A program made the position numbers and the translations under genes. Of a stretch of DNA of 64,000 nucleotides, positions 53,743-62,859 are shown piece after piece. The DNA is from Bradyrhizobium sp. CB3481. Lineage in GTDB: Bacteria > Pseudomonadota > Alphaproteobacteria > Rhizobiales > Xanthobacteraceae. Each line of letters starts with the position of its first letter. Position 1 is the first letter of the stretch. The stretch is from the NCBI RefSeq assembly GCF_029714305.1, contig NZ_CP121647.1:930001-994000 (forward strand). The letters are read 5' to 3'. The notes beneath the pieces are model-generated. The model did no database searches, was not told the origin of the DNA, and saw only the letters and a list, made by a program, of their open reading frames with translations.

Positions 53743-53756
53743 TTGACGCAGGTCAA
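53743..53756. promoter_or_regulatory. Candidate FixK2/FNR box
   Basis: TTGAC-GCAG-GTCAA is a perfect dyad fitting the Bradyrhizobium FixK2 consensus TTG(A/C)-N6-(T/G)CAA. It overlaps the stop codon of the ChaC-like gene by three bases and lies 189 bases upstream of the 48-aa gene on the minus strand. By position it would activate the minus-strand small genes under low oxygen. Confidence 0.6.
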
Positions 53757-54367
53757 TATGCCCCTAGGTCACCGGTCCCTGTCCTCCGGGGAAGCAGCAC
53801 CGCATGCTGGTCGTGCAGCATCGCCGCGAGCCGGTGAAGTTGCGAGTCTCGAAAGCCTTCGGCCTCGATCGCCTTCACGGTGGCGAGCACATAATCGCGA
53901 TTGACGCCGGATTGGCCGTGGCCTTGCAGCACGTGGCGCAGTTGTTCGGCAAGCGACAGCCGTCCAGCATATTGCACATGGCCGCGGTCGACCACGTAGA
54001 CCAGCGCGCTGACGCGTTCACGCGCCTCGTTCTCCAGCCATACCGATCGTTTCACCTCGCGATAGACCGAGGTGACCTGCTCGCGCTCGCGCAAATAGGC
54101 GACGGTGGCGTCGCGATTCTTTTCCGCGACACGGAACGCGATGCCGCGGCAGGCGCCTCCGCGATCGAGCCCGAGCACCAGGCCGGGCTTTTCGGGCGTG
54201 CCGCGATGGACGAAGGAATAGACGCAGAGCGCGCGGTGTTCGCCGATCAGCCGCGCCGGCAACCGTTCGGTGAATTCAAAGCCGGGCCGCCACATCAGGG
54301 AGCCGTAGCCGAACACCCAGAGGTCGTCCGCGGAGAATTTCGTATCGTTCAGCGTATTTGCCGCCAT
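53753..54367 (-). CDS. Gamma-glutamylcyclotransferase, ChaC type
   Basis: 204 residues. The substrate loop is WVFGYGSLMWRPGFEF at the N-terminus and the catalytic Glu is in YLREREQVTSVYRE (about residue 100). ChaC-type enzymes cleave glutathione to 5-oxoproline and Cys-Gly in the cytoplasm. The ATG at 54367 was chosen over a TTG 33 bases upstream. It is divergent from the DUF2125 gene. Confidence 0.88.
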   Translation of the reverse strand: MAANTLNDTKFSADDLWVFGYGSLMWRPGFEFTERLPARLIGEHRALCVYSFVHRGTPEKPGLVLGLDRGGACRGIAFRVAEKNRDATVAYLREREQVTSVYREVKRSVWLENEARERVSALVYVVDRGHVQYAGRLSLAEQLRHVLQGHGQSGVNRDYVLATVKAIEAEGFRDSQLHRLAAMLHDQHAVLLPRRTGTGDLGAY

Positions 54368-54478
54368 GCTGACCGCAGCGCTAGCAGAACGGAACGGCAA
54401 AGCGAAGCGAATTCAATGCCTTTCGTTGTGGAAAGCGGATGCTTACATTCGCCCCAATCGCTAGCCAAAGGACGCCGC

Positions 54479-55666
54479 ATGCCTGACATGACCCCCGCGC
54501 CGCGCCGGCGCCCGCTGTGGCGCCTCTTCATCATGCCCGTCTTGCTTGCCGTTGCTGCCGCGGCCTGGAGCGCGTTCTGGTTCTATGCCGCCTCGGAAGT
54601 CGACGTGCGTGCCGATGCGTGGGCTGCACGCGAGGCACAGTCGGGCCGCGTCTATGCGTGCGGCAAGCGCTCGGTGGCCGGCTTCCCGTTCCGCTTCGAA
54701 GTCCGCTGCGAAGACGCCAGCGTGTCGCTGGTCTCGCAGACCGCGGGCGGGCAGGAGCGGTTCACCGCGCGGCTCGGCGAGATCATGGTGATCGCGCAAG
54801 TTTACCAGCCGAAATTGTTGATCGCCGAATTCAAGGCGCCGGCAACGCTTTCCGACAGCGGCCAGCCGCCCTCGATGAGGGTGAACTGGAGCCTCGGCCA
54901 AAGCAGCGTGGTCGGGCTGCCCGACAATCCGCAGCGCGCCTCCATCGTGTTCGACAATCCTTCGATCGATCGCATCAACGGCCCGGTCGCGACGCCGCTC
55001 GCCCGCGCCGGCCGCATCGAGCTGCACGGCCGCGTCGCCGACGGCTCGGTGAAGAACAATCCCGTGATCGACGCCGCATTCAAGATATCGGGCGGCAGCC
55101 TGCAGGAAGTTCATCCAGTGCTCGCAGCCACGTTCGATGCCGATGTCGAAACCAAGCTCACCGGCCTAAAGGATCTTACGCCAAAGCCGTGGCCCGAACG
55201 GTTCAGGGAGCTGCAGGCAGCGGGCGGCCATGTCGAGATCGTGCGTTCGCGGGTTCAGCAGGGCGATCTGGTCTCGGTGGCCGCCGGCACGCTGCGCCTC
55301 AACGAGCAGGGCCGGATCGACGGCGAACTGCAGATGACGGTCGCCGGGATCGAGAAGGTCGTTCCGTTGCTCGGCATCGAAAAGATGCTGGAGGAGGGCG
55401 TGCCGCAGGCCACCCTTGATCGCGTCGCGCCCGGCGTGAAGAGCAAGGACCTCAACAATCTCTTTGGCGCGCTCGACAGGGCGGTCCCTGGCCTTGGCAA
55501 GGTCGTCAAGCAGAATGCCAATGCCGGCGTCACCGCCGGGATCAATGCACTCGGCAAGGAGGCGGAGCTGGAAGGCAAGAAGGCCCGCGCCTTCCCGCTG
55601 CGCTTCGTTGACGGGGCGGTGTTTTTAGGGCCGATAAAGGTGGGCCAAGTGCCGCCGCTGTTCTGA
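54479..55666 (+). CDS. DUF2125 family exported protein
   Basis: 395 residues. One N-terminal membrane helix (RLFIMPVLLAVAAAAWSAFW) then a periplasmic beta-rich domain: ACGKRSVAGFPFRFEVRCED with a conserved cysteine pair, and repeated short strands through to RFVDGAVFLGPIKVGQVPPL. This is the DUF2125 pattern, alphaproteobacterial, similar in layout to AsmA/lipid-transfer-like proteins, of unknown function. AAAGGA precedes the ATG at 54479. It is transcribed alone. Confidence 0.82.
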   Translation: MPDMTPAPRRRPLWRLFIMPVLLAVAAAAWSAFWFYAASEVDVRADAWAAREAQSGRVYACGKRSVAGFPFRFEVRCEDASVSLVSQTAGGQERFTARLGEIMVIAQVYQPKLLIAEFKAPATLSDSGQPPSMRVNWSLGQSSVVGLPDNPQRASIVFDNPSIDRINGPVATPLARAGRIELHGRVADGSVKNNPVIDAAFKISGGSLQEVHPVLAATFDADVETKLTGLKDLTPKPWPERFRELQAAGGHVEIVRSRVQQGDLVSVAAGTLRLNEQGRIDGELQMTVAGIEKVVPLLGIEKMLEEGVPQATLDRVAPGVKSKDLNNLFGALDRAVPGLGKVVKQNANAGVTAGINALGKEAELEGKKARAFPLRFVDGAVFLGPIKVGQVPPLF

Positions 55667-55705
55667 AATAGTCGTGACGCGCCGGGATGAATGGCCTTGT
55701 CCACC

Positions 55706-55826
55706 TGTCATCGTCCGCCTTGTGCGCAATTGCGCACTGGGGCGGACGATCCACTATTCCAGAGGCGCTGGTGATCGAACGAAGGGGCTCGGCGTGCTGA
55801 ATCCCCCGCCTTCGCGGGGGATGACG
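55706..55826. repeat. Palindromic intergenic repeat, TTGTGCGCAATTGCGCAC family (copy 2)
   Basis: Same blocks as 1863-1984: TCGTCCGCCTTGTGCGCAAT, TGCGCACTGGGGCGG, TATTCCAGAGGCGC and the final hairpin CCCCCGCCTTCGCGGGGG. The other 250 bases between the DUF2125 and small secreted genes show nothing else. Confidence 0.8.
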
Positions 55827-56040
55827 AGTTGTGCAATCTCGCTATCGCTTCGCTCGCAATGATGGTGATCGGCCTTCGCCCGTCCCAGTCGCACAGACCA
55901 TCAAGTTCCGGTGCTTGCGGCCTCGTCGGGGGTCGCCGAAGCGTGATCGGTGGCTGCACTGTCACGGGAATGTTGCGGCCGAAATCCCACTCCTGTTCTC
56001 CGACGGCCCGCAGCGATGGGTCGATAATGAGGAGAACAAA

Positions 56041-56271
56041 ATGTCTATGATCCGGTTTCTCGGCGCAACCACTGCACTGTCTTTGTTGGCCTTGTCGTCC
56101 GCGGCTTCGGCCCAGCCCGTAATCGACGAGCCGGGAATGTTCGCCTTCTTCCATCCCAACGGCGATCTCGGCATCGGAGCGGCGCGACCGCCGATTGAGG
56201 CGCAGGCAATGGCGCCGCGGATCGTGATGCGGCACCCGATCCATGCGCGGCCCATGAAGTTGCGGAAATGA
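56041..56271 (+). CDS. Small secreted hypothetical protein
   Basis: 76 residues: signal peptide (MIRFLGATTALSLLALSSAA, cleavage after ASA) and a 50-residue mature part rich in Pro and Met (MFAFFHPNGDLGIGAARPPI). No family is recognised. GAGGAG lies eight bases before the ATG at 56041, which supports it. It sits between two repeats. Confidence 0.6.
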   Translation: MSMIRFLGATTALSLLALSSAASAQPVIDEPGMFAFFHPNGDLGIGAARPPIEAQAMAPRIVMRHPIHARPMKLRK

Positions 56272-56305
56272 CTTACTGAGGCTTACTGGTCCGGGTATCC
56301 CTCAG

Positions 56306-56422
56306 CGTCATGTATGGAGCGAAGCGACGAAGCAATCCATCCATCCCCGTGCTGAAGTGTGGATTGCTTCGCGGAGCCTGTCATCGGCGTTCATTCGCGC
56401 GACCCGTTGGTTCGCAATGACG
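56306..56422. repeat. Palindromic intergenic repeat, GAAGCAATCC family
   Basis: GAAGCGACGAAGCAATCCA and TGGATTGCTTCGCGGAGCC are inverted arms around a 25-base loop; GTCATGTATGGAGC and GGTTCGCAATGAC form the outer ends. It lies between the convergent secreted-protein and tyrA genes. Confidence 0.75.
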
Positions 56423-56440
56423 GCCGTGAGAGTCAGCCTC

Positions 56441-57379
56441 TTAATCCGCCTTCTTCAGCGGCGGATGTGGTCGGCCGAAATCGGCGGCGGCGGAATCCTG
56501 GCCGATCTCGACGATGCCGCGGCGGATGGCACGGGTGCGGGCGAAGTGGTCGAACAGCGCCGCGCCGTCGCCGCGCCGGATCGCGCGGGTGAGCTTTGAC
56601 AGATCCTCGTTGAAGGTGCCGAGCATTTCCAGCACGGCCTCCTTGTTGTTCAAGAACACGTCGCGCCACATCGTGGGATCGGACGCCGCGATGCGGGTGA
56701 AATCGCGGAAGCCGCCGGCGGAGAATTTGATGACTTCCGACGACGTCACCTGCGCGAGCTCGTCCGCCGTGCCGACGATGGTGTAGGCGATCAGGTGCGG
56801 CAGATGGCTGGTGATCGCCAGCACCAGGTCGTGATGGTCCGGCGTCATGGTCTCGACCTTGGCGCCCATGCCGGCCCAGAACGCGCGCAGCGCCTCAACC
56901 GCCATCGGATCGGTGCCCTCGGGCGGGGTGAGGATGCACCAACGGTTGATGAAGAGCTCGGCGAAGCCGGAATCCGGCCCCGAATGTTCGGTGCCGGCGA
57001 CGGGGTGCGCCGGAACGAAGTGGACGTTGGCAGGCAGATGCGGCGCCATCTCGCGGACGATCGCGCCCTTCACCGAACCGACGTCGGAGACGATCGCGCC
57101 GGCTTTCAGGTGCGGCGCGATTTCCTGCGCGACCGCGCCGCAGGCGCCGACGGGGATGCAGAGGATCACGAGGTCGGCGTCCTTGACGGCCTCCGCGTTG
57201 GTCTCCAGCACATGATCGACAATGCCGAGTTCAACCACCCGCGCGCGCGTCTTTTCCGAGCGCGCGGTGGTGACGATTTCGCTGGCGAGGGCTTGCGCCC
57301 GTGCCGCGCGCGCGATCGAGCCGCCGATCAGGCCGAAGCCGATCAGCGCGACGCGCCGAAAGATCGGTGCGGCGTTCAT
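56441..57379 (-). CDS. tyrA: Prephenate/arogenate dehydrogenase
   Basis: 312 residues. N-terminal NAD(P) motif [39 protein letters not shown], and [20 protein letters not shown] which holds the catalytic His. The C-terminal helical dimerisation half follows. It converts prephenate to 4-hydroxyphenylpyruvate or arogenate to tyrosine. It overlaps the hisC stop (ATGA), and follows chorismate mutase-hisC as the end of a tyrosine-directed operon. There is no ACT domain. Confidence 0.93.
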   Translation of the reverse strand: MNAAPIFRRVALIGFGLIGGSIARAARAQALASEIVTTARSEKTRARVVELGIVDHVLETNAEAVKDADLVILCIPVGACGAVAQEIAPHLKAGAIVSDVGSVKGAIVREMAPHLPANVHFVPAHPVAGTEHSGPDSGFAELFINRWCILTPPEGTDPMAVEALRAFWAGMGAKVETMTPDHHDLVLAITSHLPHLIAYTIVGTADELAQVTSSEVIKFSAGGFRDFTRIAASDPTMWRDVFLNNKEAVLEMLGTFNEDLSKLTRAIRRGDGAALFDHFARTRAIRRGIVEIGQDSAAADFGRPHPPLKKAD

Positions 57380-58473
57380 TTGGCCGCCACGAAGTCGCGC
57401 AAGGCATCGATAACGAGGCGGTTGGCCTCCTCGGTGCCGATGGTCATGCGCAAAGCGTGCGGCAGGCCGTAATTGTTGAGCGCCCGCAGCACGAGGCCCC
57501 GCTTGGTCAGGAACGCGTCGGCGTCGGCCGCGGTCTTACCCTTCTCATTGGGAAAGTGGATCAGCACGAAATTCGCCACGCTCGGCGTCACCTTCAGTCC
57601 GAGCTTGCCGATCTCCTCGGTCAGGACGTTGCGCCACTCCTCGGTGAACGCCTTGGATTTCTGGACATGCGCGGTGTCCTCGATCGCGGCGACCGCCGCC
57701 AGCATCGCCGGCGTCGAGACGTTGAAGGGGCCGCGGATCCGGTTGACGGCATCGACGATGTGCGCCGGGCCGAACATCCAGCCGATCCGCAGCGCCGCCA
57801 GCCCGTGGATCTTGGAGAAGGTGTGCGTCATCACGGTGTTGTCCGTGGTCGCCACCAGCTCCAGGCCGAGTTCGTAATCGTTGCGCGAGACGTAGTCGGA
57901 ATAGGCGGCGTCGAGCACCAGCAGCACATGCCCCGGCAAACCGGCGCGCAGTCGCTTGACCTCGTCGAACGGCACATAGGTCCCGGTCGGATTGTTCGGG
58001 TTGGCCAGCCACACGAGCTTGGTCTTCGGCGTGACGCGCGCCAGGATCGCATCGACGTCGGCGGTGTAATTGGTCTCGGGCGCGACGACGTTCTTGGCGC
58101 CGTTGGCCATCGTCGCGATCGGGTACACCAGAAAACCGTGCGCGGTGGAGATCGCCTCATCGCCCTGGCTGAGATAGGTGTGCGCCAGGAGGTTGAGGAT
58201 TTCATCCGAGCCGGCGCCGCAGATGATGCGGTTGGGGTCGAGCCCATAGGCACGGCCGATCGCCTCGCGCAGTACCCTCGAGGTTCCTTCCGGATAGTCC
58301 TCCAGATGCGCCACCGTCTCCTTGTAGACTTCCATCGCCTTCGGCGACGGCCCGAACGGGGTCTCGTTGGCGGACAGCTTGAACACCTTGCGACCCGGCT
58401 CCGGCACCGGGGACTTGCCGGGCGTGTAGGGCGCAATATCGAGAATGCCGGGATTCGGCACGGGGCGGTTCAT
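57376..58473 (-). CDS. hisC: Histidinol-phosphate/aromatic aminotransferase (HisC)
   Basis: 365 residues, class II aminotransferase fold. PLP Lys in [16 protein letters not shown] (about residue 230), [15 protein letters not shown] for the cofactor Asn, YSDYVSR, and R in ALRMTIGT at the C-terminus. Although named HisC, its place between chorismate mutase and tyrA suggests that it transaminates prephenate or 4-hydroxyphenylpyruvate. The ATG at 58473 has GGAG six bases upstream; a TTG two codons earlier is also open. It is coupled to tyrA. Confidence 0.92.
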   Translation of the reverse strand: MNRPVPNPGILDIAPYTPGKSPVPEPGRKVFKLSANETPFGPSPKAMEVYKETVAHLEDYPEGTSRVLREAIGRAYGLDPNRIICGAGSDEILNLLAHTYLSQGDEAISTAHGFLVYPIATMANGAKNVVAPETNYTADVDAILARVTPKTKLVWLANPNNPTGTYVPFDEVKRLRAGLPGHVLLVLDAAYSDYVSRNDYELGLELVATTDNTVMTHTFSKIHGLAALRIGWMFGPAHIVDAVNRIRGPFNVSTPAMLAAVAAIEDTAHVQKSKAFTEEWRNVLTEEIGKLGLKVTPSVANFVLIHFPNEKGKTAADADAFLTKRGLVLRALNNYGLPHALRMTIGTEEANRLVIDALRDFVAAK

Positions 58474-58503
58474 CTTCAACTCCGGAAATGGCGGGGCGGT
58501 GAC

Positions 58504-59352
58504 TTAAGGCTTGGCCGACCCATTCGCCGGCACCGTATAGCGCGTTGCGTGGCTGCCGACGAGGGCCGAAGAGCGCACCGAGGCGCCGGCCTGGATCAGG
58601 GCAGCCTTGATCTTCTCGAAACCGGTGCCGGCATCCGACACCAGGAGCGCCGCGCCGTCGAAGGCGGTATCGGGCACCGCGACGATCTCGGCGAGCGGCG
58701 CCACCGCGCGGGCGATGTCGGCGTTCCATCCGGAGACGCGCACGCTCCAGGTCTGCACTTCCGTCACCATGGCATCGTCGGCGACCCGCGAGATCACGAA
58801 CACCGGCAGCGCGGCCGGATGATCGGCGCGCTCTAGGAACGGCAGCCGGGCGATGATCTTCGGCGCGCCTTCCGTCTCAAGCAGATTCCACCACGGCGTG
58901 CGGCTCGAAATCGCGGAGACCAGCGCCAGATCGCCTTTCGATTTCGCCACCGCCTCGACGGCGGCCTGGGCGCTGAAATGGCCGACATAGGGCACGACAA
59001 AGCCGAAGTGAAAGCGCGCCGAATCCCGCATCGCGGACTCGCCGACCGAGACGTCGGCATGCACCGCGAACGGCGCCTGGACATAGGTGAACGTCGAGAT
59101 GATGACGCGCCAGATGCTCTCGATGGTGTCGAGCGGCAGGATGCCGCGATGACGCCGCACCAGCTCGCGCATCATGCTGGCCTCGCGCGCCGGCCGGAAC
59201 GCGGAGCCGACCTCCTGGGTCTGCTTGACCTGGATCAGGCGGTCGATGATGTCGCCGCGCGCCATCAGCAGCCGATGGACCTGCTCGTCGATCGCATCGA
59301 TCTCCTTGCGCAATTCCTGCAGCGAGGGCGGGGCCGGGGGAACGTTGGACAT
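58504..59352 (-). CDS. Chorismate mutase with C-terminal domain
   Basis: 282 residues. The N-terminal 90 residues are an AroQ-type chorismate mutase: LQELRKEIDAIDEQVHRLLM with the first catalytic Arg, DIIDRLIQVKQ, and MMRELVRRHRGILPLDTIES. The rest is a domain of about 180 residues that resembles the periplasmic-binding-like fold of prephenate dehydratase (SAQAAVEAVAKSKGDLALVS) but lacks the family's ESRP regulatory motif and ACT domain. The ATG at 59352 is preferred. It heads the chorismate mutase-hisC-tyrA set and is divergent from the metX leader. Confidence 0.85.
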   Translation of the reverse strand: MSNVPPAPPSLQELRKEIDAIDEQVHRLLMARGDIIDRLIQVKQTQEVGSAFRPAREASMMRELVRRHRGILPLDTIESIWRVIISTFTYVQAPFAVHADVSVGESAMRDSARFHFGFVVPYVGHFSAQAAVEAVAKSKGDLALVSAISSRTPWWNLLETEGAPKIIARLPFLERADHPAALPVFVISRVADDAMVTEVQTWSVRVSGWNADIARAVAPLAEIVAVPDTAFDGAALLVSDAGTGFEKIKAALIQAGASVRSSALVGSHATRYTVPANGSAKP

Positions 59353-59512
59353 TTCGAAAACCTTCAGTGCCGGATCGATCCAAAATCGCCGGCAAGCCTG
59401 CTCATTGCTTAGAAAAGACGGCCACTGAAAGCAAAGAGAAACGGCAGGCCCGGCGCGAGCCGCAACCCGGTTAACCATGGGCGTGCCTTGACGAAAAGCC
59501 CGCCAGCGACTA

Positions 59513-59580
59513 ATTTTAGGCTATTCCGTGGTCATTTGAGCCGGCCGGCTTGCAGCCACGTTAAACAACTCGCTAAACAG
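59513..59580 (+). promoter_or_regulatory. SAM-II riboswitch
   Basis: The leader of metX contains P1 arms CCGTGG (59526) and CCACG (59556), the conserved loop TCATTTGAGCC, TTGCAG just before the 3' P1 arm, and GTTAAACAACTCGCTAAAC after it, the SAM-II consensus (UUUGA, UUGCA, GCUAAA). It binds S-adenosylmethionine to lower metX expression. It lies directly in front of a terminator hairpin at 59599. Confidence 0.93.
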
Positions 59581-59598
59581 GCCGGGGACAGAGTTGAT

Positions 59599-59632
59599 CC
59601 CGGCCGAACCTTTCGTTCAGGCCGGGTTTTTT
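59599..59632 (+). terminator. Attenuator terminator of the SAM-II leader
   Basis: CCCGGCC-GAAC-CTTTC-GTTC-A-GGCCGGG followed by TTTTTT. An upstream GGCCGGG (59580-59586) can pair with the same CCCGGCC, making an alternative antiterminator. It lies between riboswitch and metX, 54 bases before its ATG. Confidence 0.85.
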
Positions 59633-59685
59633 ATGGCCTGATTTCTGTCTGATAAGGGCCTCCGCGGGGAGGCGGATGGCACGTC

Positions 59686-60885
59686 ATGGCAAACCTGCAT
59701 TCGATACCAAGCCCGTCGATCCAGAGCGGGGACCGCGCGCACGAGGCCGATCATCCGACGTCGCTGCTGGCGGCGTTCGGCATGGAGCAGCCGCTGCGGC
59801 TCGACTGCGGCGTCGACCTTGCGCCGTTCCAGATCGCCTATCAGACCTATGGCGAGCTCAACGCCGACCGCTCCAACGCCATCCTGATCTGCCACGCGCT
59901 GACCCTCGATCAGCACGTCGCCAACGTGCATCCGCTGACCGGCAAAGCCGGCTGGTGGGAAATCATGGTCGGCCCCGGCCGCCCGCTCGATACCGAGAAA
60001 TACTTCATCGTCTGTTCGAACGTGATCGGCGGCTGCATGGGCTCGACCGGCCCGGCCTCGACCAATCCGGCCACCGGCAAGGCGTGGGGGCTGGATTTTC
60101 CGCTCATCACAATACCCGACATGGTCCGTGCGCAGGCCATGCTGCTCGATCGTCTCGGCATCGAAACGCTGCTCTGCGTGATCGGCGGCTCGATGGGCGG
60201 CATGCAGGTGCTGCAATGGACGGCGGCCTATCCGGAGCGCGTGTTCTCCGCGATGCCGGTCGCCTGTGCGACGCGGCACTCGGCGCAGAACATCGCATTT
60301 CACGAGCTGGGCCGGCAGGCCGTGATGGCCGATCCGGACTGGCATCACGGGCGCTATTTCGAGCAGGACACCCAGCCGCATCGCGGACTCGCCGTCGCGC
60401 GGATGGCGGGACATATCACCTATCTCTCGGACGCCGCGCTGCATCGCAAGTTCGGCCGGCGCATGCAGGATCGCGAGCTGCCGACCTTTTCGTTCGACGC
60501 CGATTTTCAGGTTGAGAGCTATCTGCGGTACCAAGGCTCGTCCTTTGTCGAGCGCTTCGATGCCAACAGCTATCTCTATCTGACACGGGCGATGGATTAT
60601 TTCGACATCGCCGCCGACCATGATGGTGTGCTGGCGAAGGCGTTTGCCGGCATCAAGACGCGGTTCTGCGTGATCTCGTTCACCTCGGACTGGCTGTTCC
60701 CGACCTCGGAATCGCGTGCCCTGGTGCATGCGCTGAACGCGTCCAGCGCGCGGGTGTCGTTTGCCGAGATCGAGACCGACCGTGGCCACGACGCCTTCCT
60801 GCTCGACGTGCCCGAATTCTTCGACATTTCGCGCGCCTTTTTGGAATCGGCCGGCACCGCGCGCGGCCTGAAAAACGGTGGTTGA
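59686..60885 (+). CDS. metX: Homoserine O-acetyltransferase
   Basis: 399 residues, alpha/beta hydrolase fold. Nucleophile elbow [13 protein letters not shown] (Ser near residue 170), oxyanion region [15 protein letters not shown], Asp in [13 protein letters not shown], His in [14 protein letters not shown]. It acetylates or succinylates homoserine in the first committed step of methionine synthesis. It is controlled by the SAM-II leader and followed by metW four bases after its stop. The ATG at 59686 is used. Confidence 0.95.
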   Translation: MANLHSIPSPSIQSGDRAHEADHPTSLLAAFGMEQPLRLDCGVDLAPFQIAYQTYGELNADRSNAILICHALTLDQHVANVHPLTGKAGWWEIMVGPGRPLDTEKYFIVCSNVIGGCMGSTGPASTNPATGKAWGLDFPLITIPDMVRAQAMLLDRLGIETLLCVIGGSMGGMQVLQWTAAYPERVFSAMPVACATRHSAQNIAFHELGRQAVMADPDWHHGRYFEQDTQPHRGLAVARMAGHITYLSDAALHRKFGRRMQDRELPTFSFDADFQVESYLRYQGSSFVERFDANSYLYLTRAMDYFDIAADHDGVLAKAFAGIKTRFCVISFTSDWLFPTSESRALVHALNASSARVSFAEIETDRGHDAFLLDVPEFFDISRAFLESAGTARGLKNGG

Positions 60886-60889
60886 TATC

Positions 60890-61558
60890 ATGGCGCTTCA
60901 GGACCAGACCCTGCCGCTGCCGGGCATCGTGCCCGACCGCACCGGCAGCGATCGCACCGATCATCTTTTGGTCGCTGGTATGGTTGAGCCAGGCTCGCGC
61001 GTGCTCGACGTCGGCTGCGGCGATGGCGAACTGTTGCAGCTCCTGGAAAGTCGCGGCATCGACGGCCGCGGCATCGAATTGTCGCGCGAGGGCGTCAATC
61101 GCTGCGTCGCCAAGGGCCTTGCGGTGGTGCAGGGCGACGCCGACACCGACCTCGTCAACTATCCCGACGACGCCTTCGACTACGTGATCCTGTCGCAAAC
61201 GCTGCAGGCGACGCGGCAGCCGAGGGTGGTGCTGGAGAATCTGCTCCGCATCGGCCGGCGCGCGATCGTCTCGTTCCCGAATTTCGGCTTCTGGAAGATG
61301 CGGCTGCAGCTCCTGATCGGCGGCCACATGCCGCGCACGGAGAATCTGCCGGCGACCTGGTACGACACTGCTAACATCCACTTCTGCACCATCAAGGATT
61401 TCGTCGAGCTCTGCGACGAGATTAACGTCAAGATGGAGCGCGCGGTTGCGCTCGATCTCTACGGCCGCCCGGTGCCGCTGAACCTGCCCTGGTGGGTCTG
61501 GAACATGTTTGGCGAGCAGGGCGTGTTTTTGCTGAGCCGGGGCGGCAAGGGGAAGTAG
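60890..61558 (+). CDS. metW: Methionine biosynthesis protein MetW
   Basis: 222 residues. Class I methyltransferase-like fold: RVLDVGCGDGELLQLLESRG near residue 40, and YVILSQTLQATRQPRVVLEN for the post-motif region, as in MetW, which associates with and activates MetX. GGTGG lies eight bases before the ATG at 60890; a GTG at 60878 would overlap metX. It is the second gene of the metXW operon. Confidence 0.94.
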   Translation: MALQDQTLPLPGIVPDRTGSDRTDHLLVAGMVEPGSRVLDVGCGDGELLQLLESRGIDGRGIELSREGVNRCVAKGLAVVQGDADTDLVNYPDDAFDYVILSQTLQATRQPRVVLENLLRIGRRAIVSFPNFGFWKMRLQLLIGGHMPRTENLPATWYDTANIHFCTIKDFVELCDEINVKMERAVALDLYGRPVPLNLPWWVWNMFGEQGVFLLSRGGKGK

Positions 61559-61584
61559 AGAAAGCGTGCCGCAACGGCAGTCCA

Positions 61585-61713
61585 CTCCCTCTCCCGCTTG
61601 CGGGGGAGGGCTGGGGTGGGGGTGCTTCCACATAACGCGCTCGTCGAGTGGAGAGAGCCCCCACCCGCCGCGCGCTTCGCGCGCGTCGACCTCCCCGCAA
61701 GCGGGAGAGGTGC
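61585..61713. repeat. Palindromic intergenic repeat, CTCTCCCGCTTGCGGG family
   Basis: CTCTCCCGCTTGCGGGGGAG and CTCCCCGCAAGCGGGAGAG are inverted arms; inner GGGTGGGGGTGC/GCCCCCACCCGCC extends them. It lies between the convergent metW and hydrolase genes. Confidence 0.85.
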
Positions 61714-61726
61714 ACTACCGCTGACG

Positions 61727-62599
61727 CTAGACCACCGCCTTCACCATCGACCTCGGATCCCGCACAGGCCACCTCCCGGCCTCCACCAGTGCGATGAACC
61801 GCTCCACCATCTCGTTGAACAGCGCCGGCTCCTCCAAATTCAGCACGTGCCCTGACTTCGGAAAGAACGACAGCCCCGCCGCGGGGAGATGCTTCTTCAG
61901 GAACAGGCTCGGCCCGACGCAATTGTCGTCCTCGTCGCCGCACAGGATCAGCGTCGGCGTCGGCACTCTGCGGATCGCTTCCGTCATCGTGTAGATCGAG
62001 GGACGCTTGCCCTGGAAGCTGCGCATCGTGTTGGCCGAGCCTTTGGCGTCGTGCCGCGCCAGCGCGGCGTAGAAATCGGCATGGCCGCGCGGGTCCTTCA
62101 GCAGGAACGGAATCCGGCTCGGCGCCTCGCGCGTCACCTTGGCGACCTCGATCGAACCGATCGCCTCATACTGCTCGGCATTGGCGACGCATTGAGCGCG
62201 AAAGGCGCTGAGATTTTCCAGATCGGAGCCGGCGCCGACGGCCGCGAGCGTCATCGATAATGACCGCGCCGGCGCGTTGAGCGCGATCTGCAGCGAGGAA
62301 TAGGAGCCCATCGAGAGGCCGACGAAATGCGCTTTGTTGATGCCGAGGTGATCGAGCACGGCGAGCGCGTCGGTATAGAAATAGTCGTAGGTGTAGACGT
62401 CGGCCGTATCAGGCACGTCGGAGGGCGCGTAGCCGCGCGCCGAATAGGCGATGCAGCGATGGCCGCGCGAGAAGTAGCGCATCTGCGGCTCCCAGTTGGT
62501 GTGGTCGGCCGCGAACTCGTGCAGGAAGATGATCGGCGTGCCGCTTCCGGCCTCTTCGAAATAGAGACGGACACCATCTTTGGCGATTGCGTGGGGCAT
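61727..62599 (-). CDS. Alpha/beta-hydrolase, pimeloyl-ester-carboxylesterase-like
   Basis: 290 residues. Oxyanion strand PIIFLHEFAADHTNWEPQM, nucleophile elbow HFVGLSMGSYSSLQIA (Ser near residue 100), acid in LILCGDEDDNCVGPSLFLKK and His in FPKSGHVLNLEEPALFN. It fits BioH/3-oxoadipate enol-lactonase-like hydrolases. Substrate unknown. The ATG at 62599 has GAGGAA upstream. It is convergent with metW. Confidence 0.86.
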   Translation of the reverse strand: MPHAIAKDGVRLYFEEAGSGTPIIFLHEFAADHTNWEPQMRYFSRGHRCIAYSARGYAPSDVPDTADVYTYDYFYTDALAVLDHLGINKAHFVGLSMGSYSSLQIALNAPARSLSMTLAAVGAGSDLENLSAFRAQCVANAEQYEAIGSIEVAKVTREAPSRIPFLLKDPRGHADFYAALARHDAKGSANTMRSFQGKRPSIYTMTEAIRRVPTPTLILCGDEDDNCVGPSLFLKKHLPAAGLSFFPKSGHVLNLEEPALFNEMVERFIALVEAGRWPVRDPRSMVKAVV

Positions 62600-62859
62600 T
62601 TCGTTTTCCTCATCATTTTCTTGTTTTTGCGCAACTTCATTACGCAGTGAGCGGTTCAAAATCGCAATTAATTTTCGGGGCTGCAATACGGCGGAAGCGA
62701 TCCCTTTTCGCCATGGAATCCGCGCGGAATCACCTCGAAATTGTTATCCCGCCGCCACACGAAATCTTCCTCTCGTCACATCCCGCAATGCAAAACGCCG
62801 CCCGCGTTCGTTCGTAGACGAACGCAAGGGGAAGGTGGGGGTGCTAAAGAGGACCAAGT

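Noticed and set aside
53804..54478. N-terminal extension of the DUF2125 frame
   Set aside because: The frame is open but antisense to the ChaC-like gene; the signal/membrane helix and ribosome site place the start at 54479.
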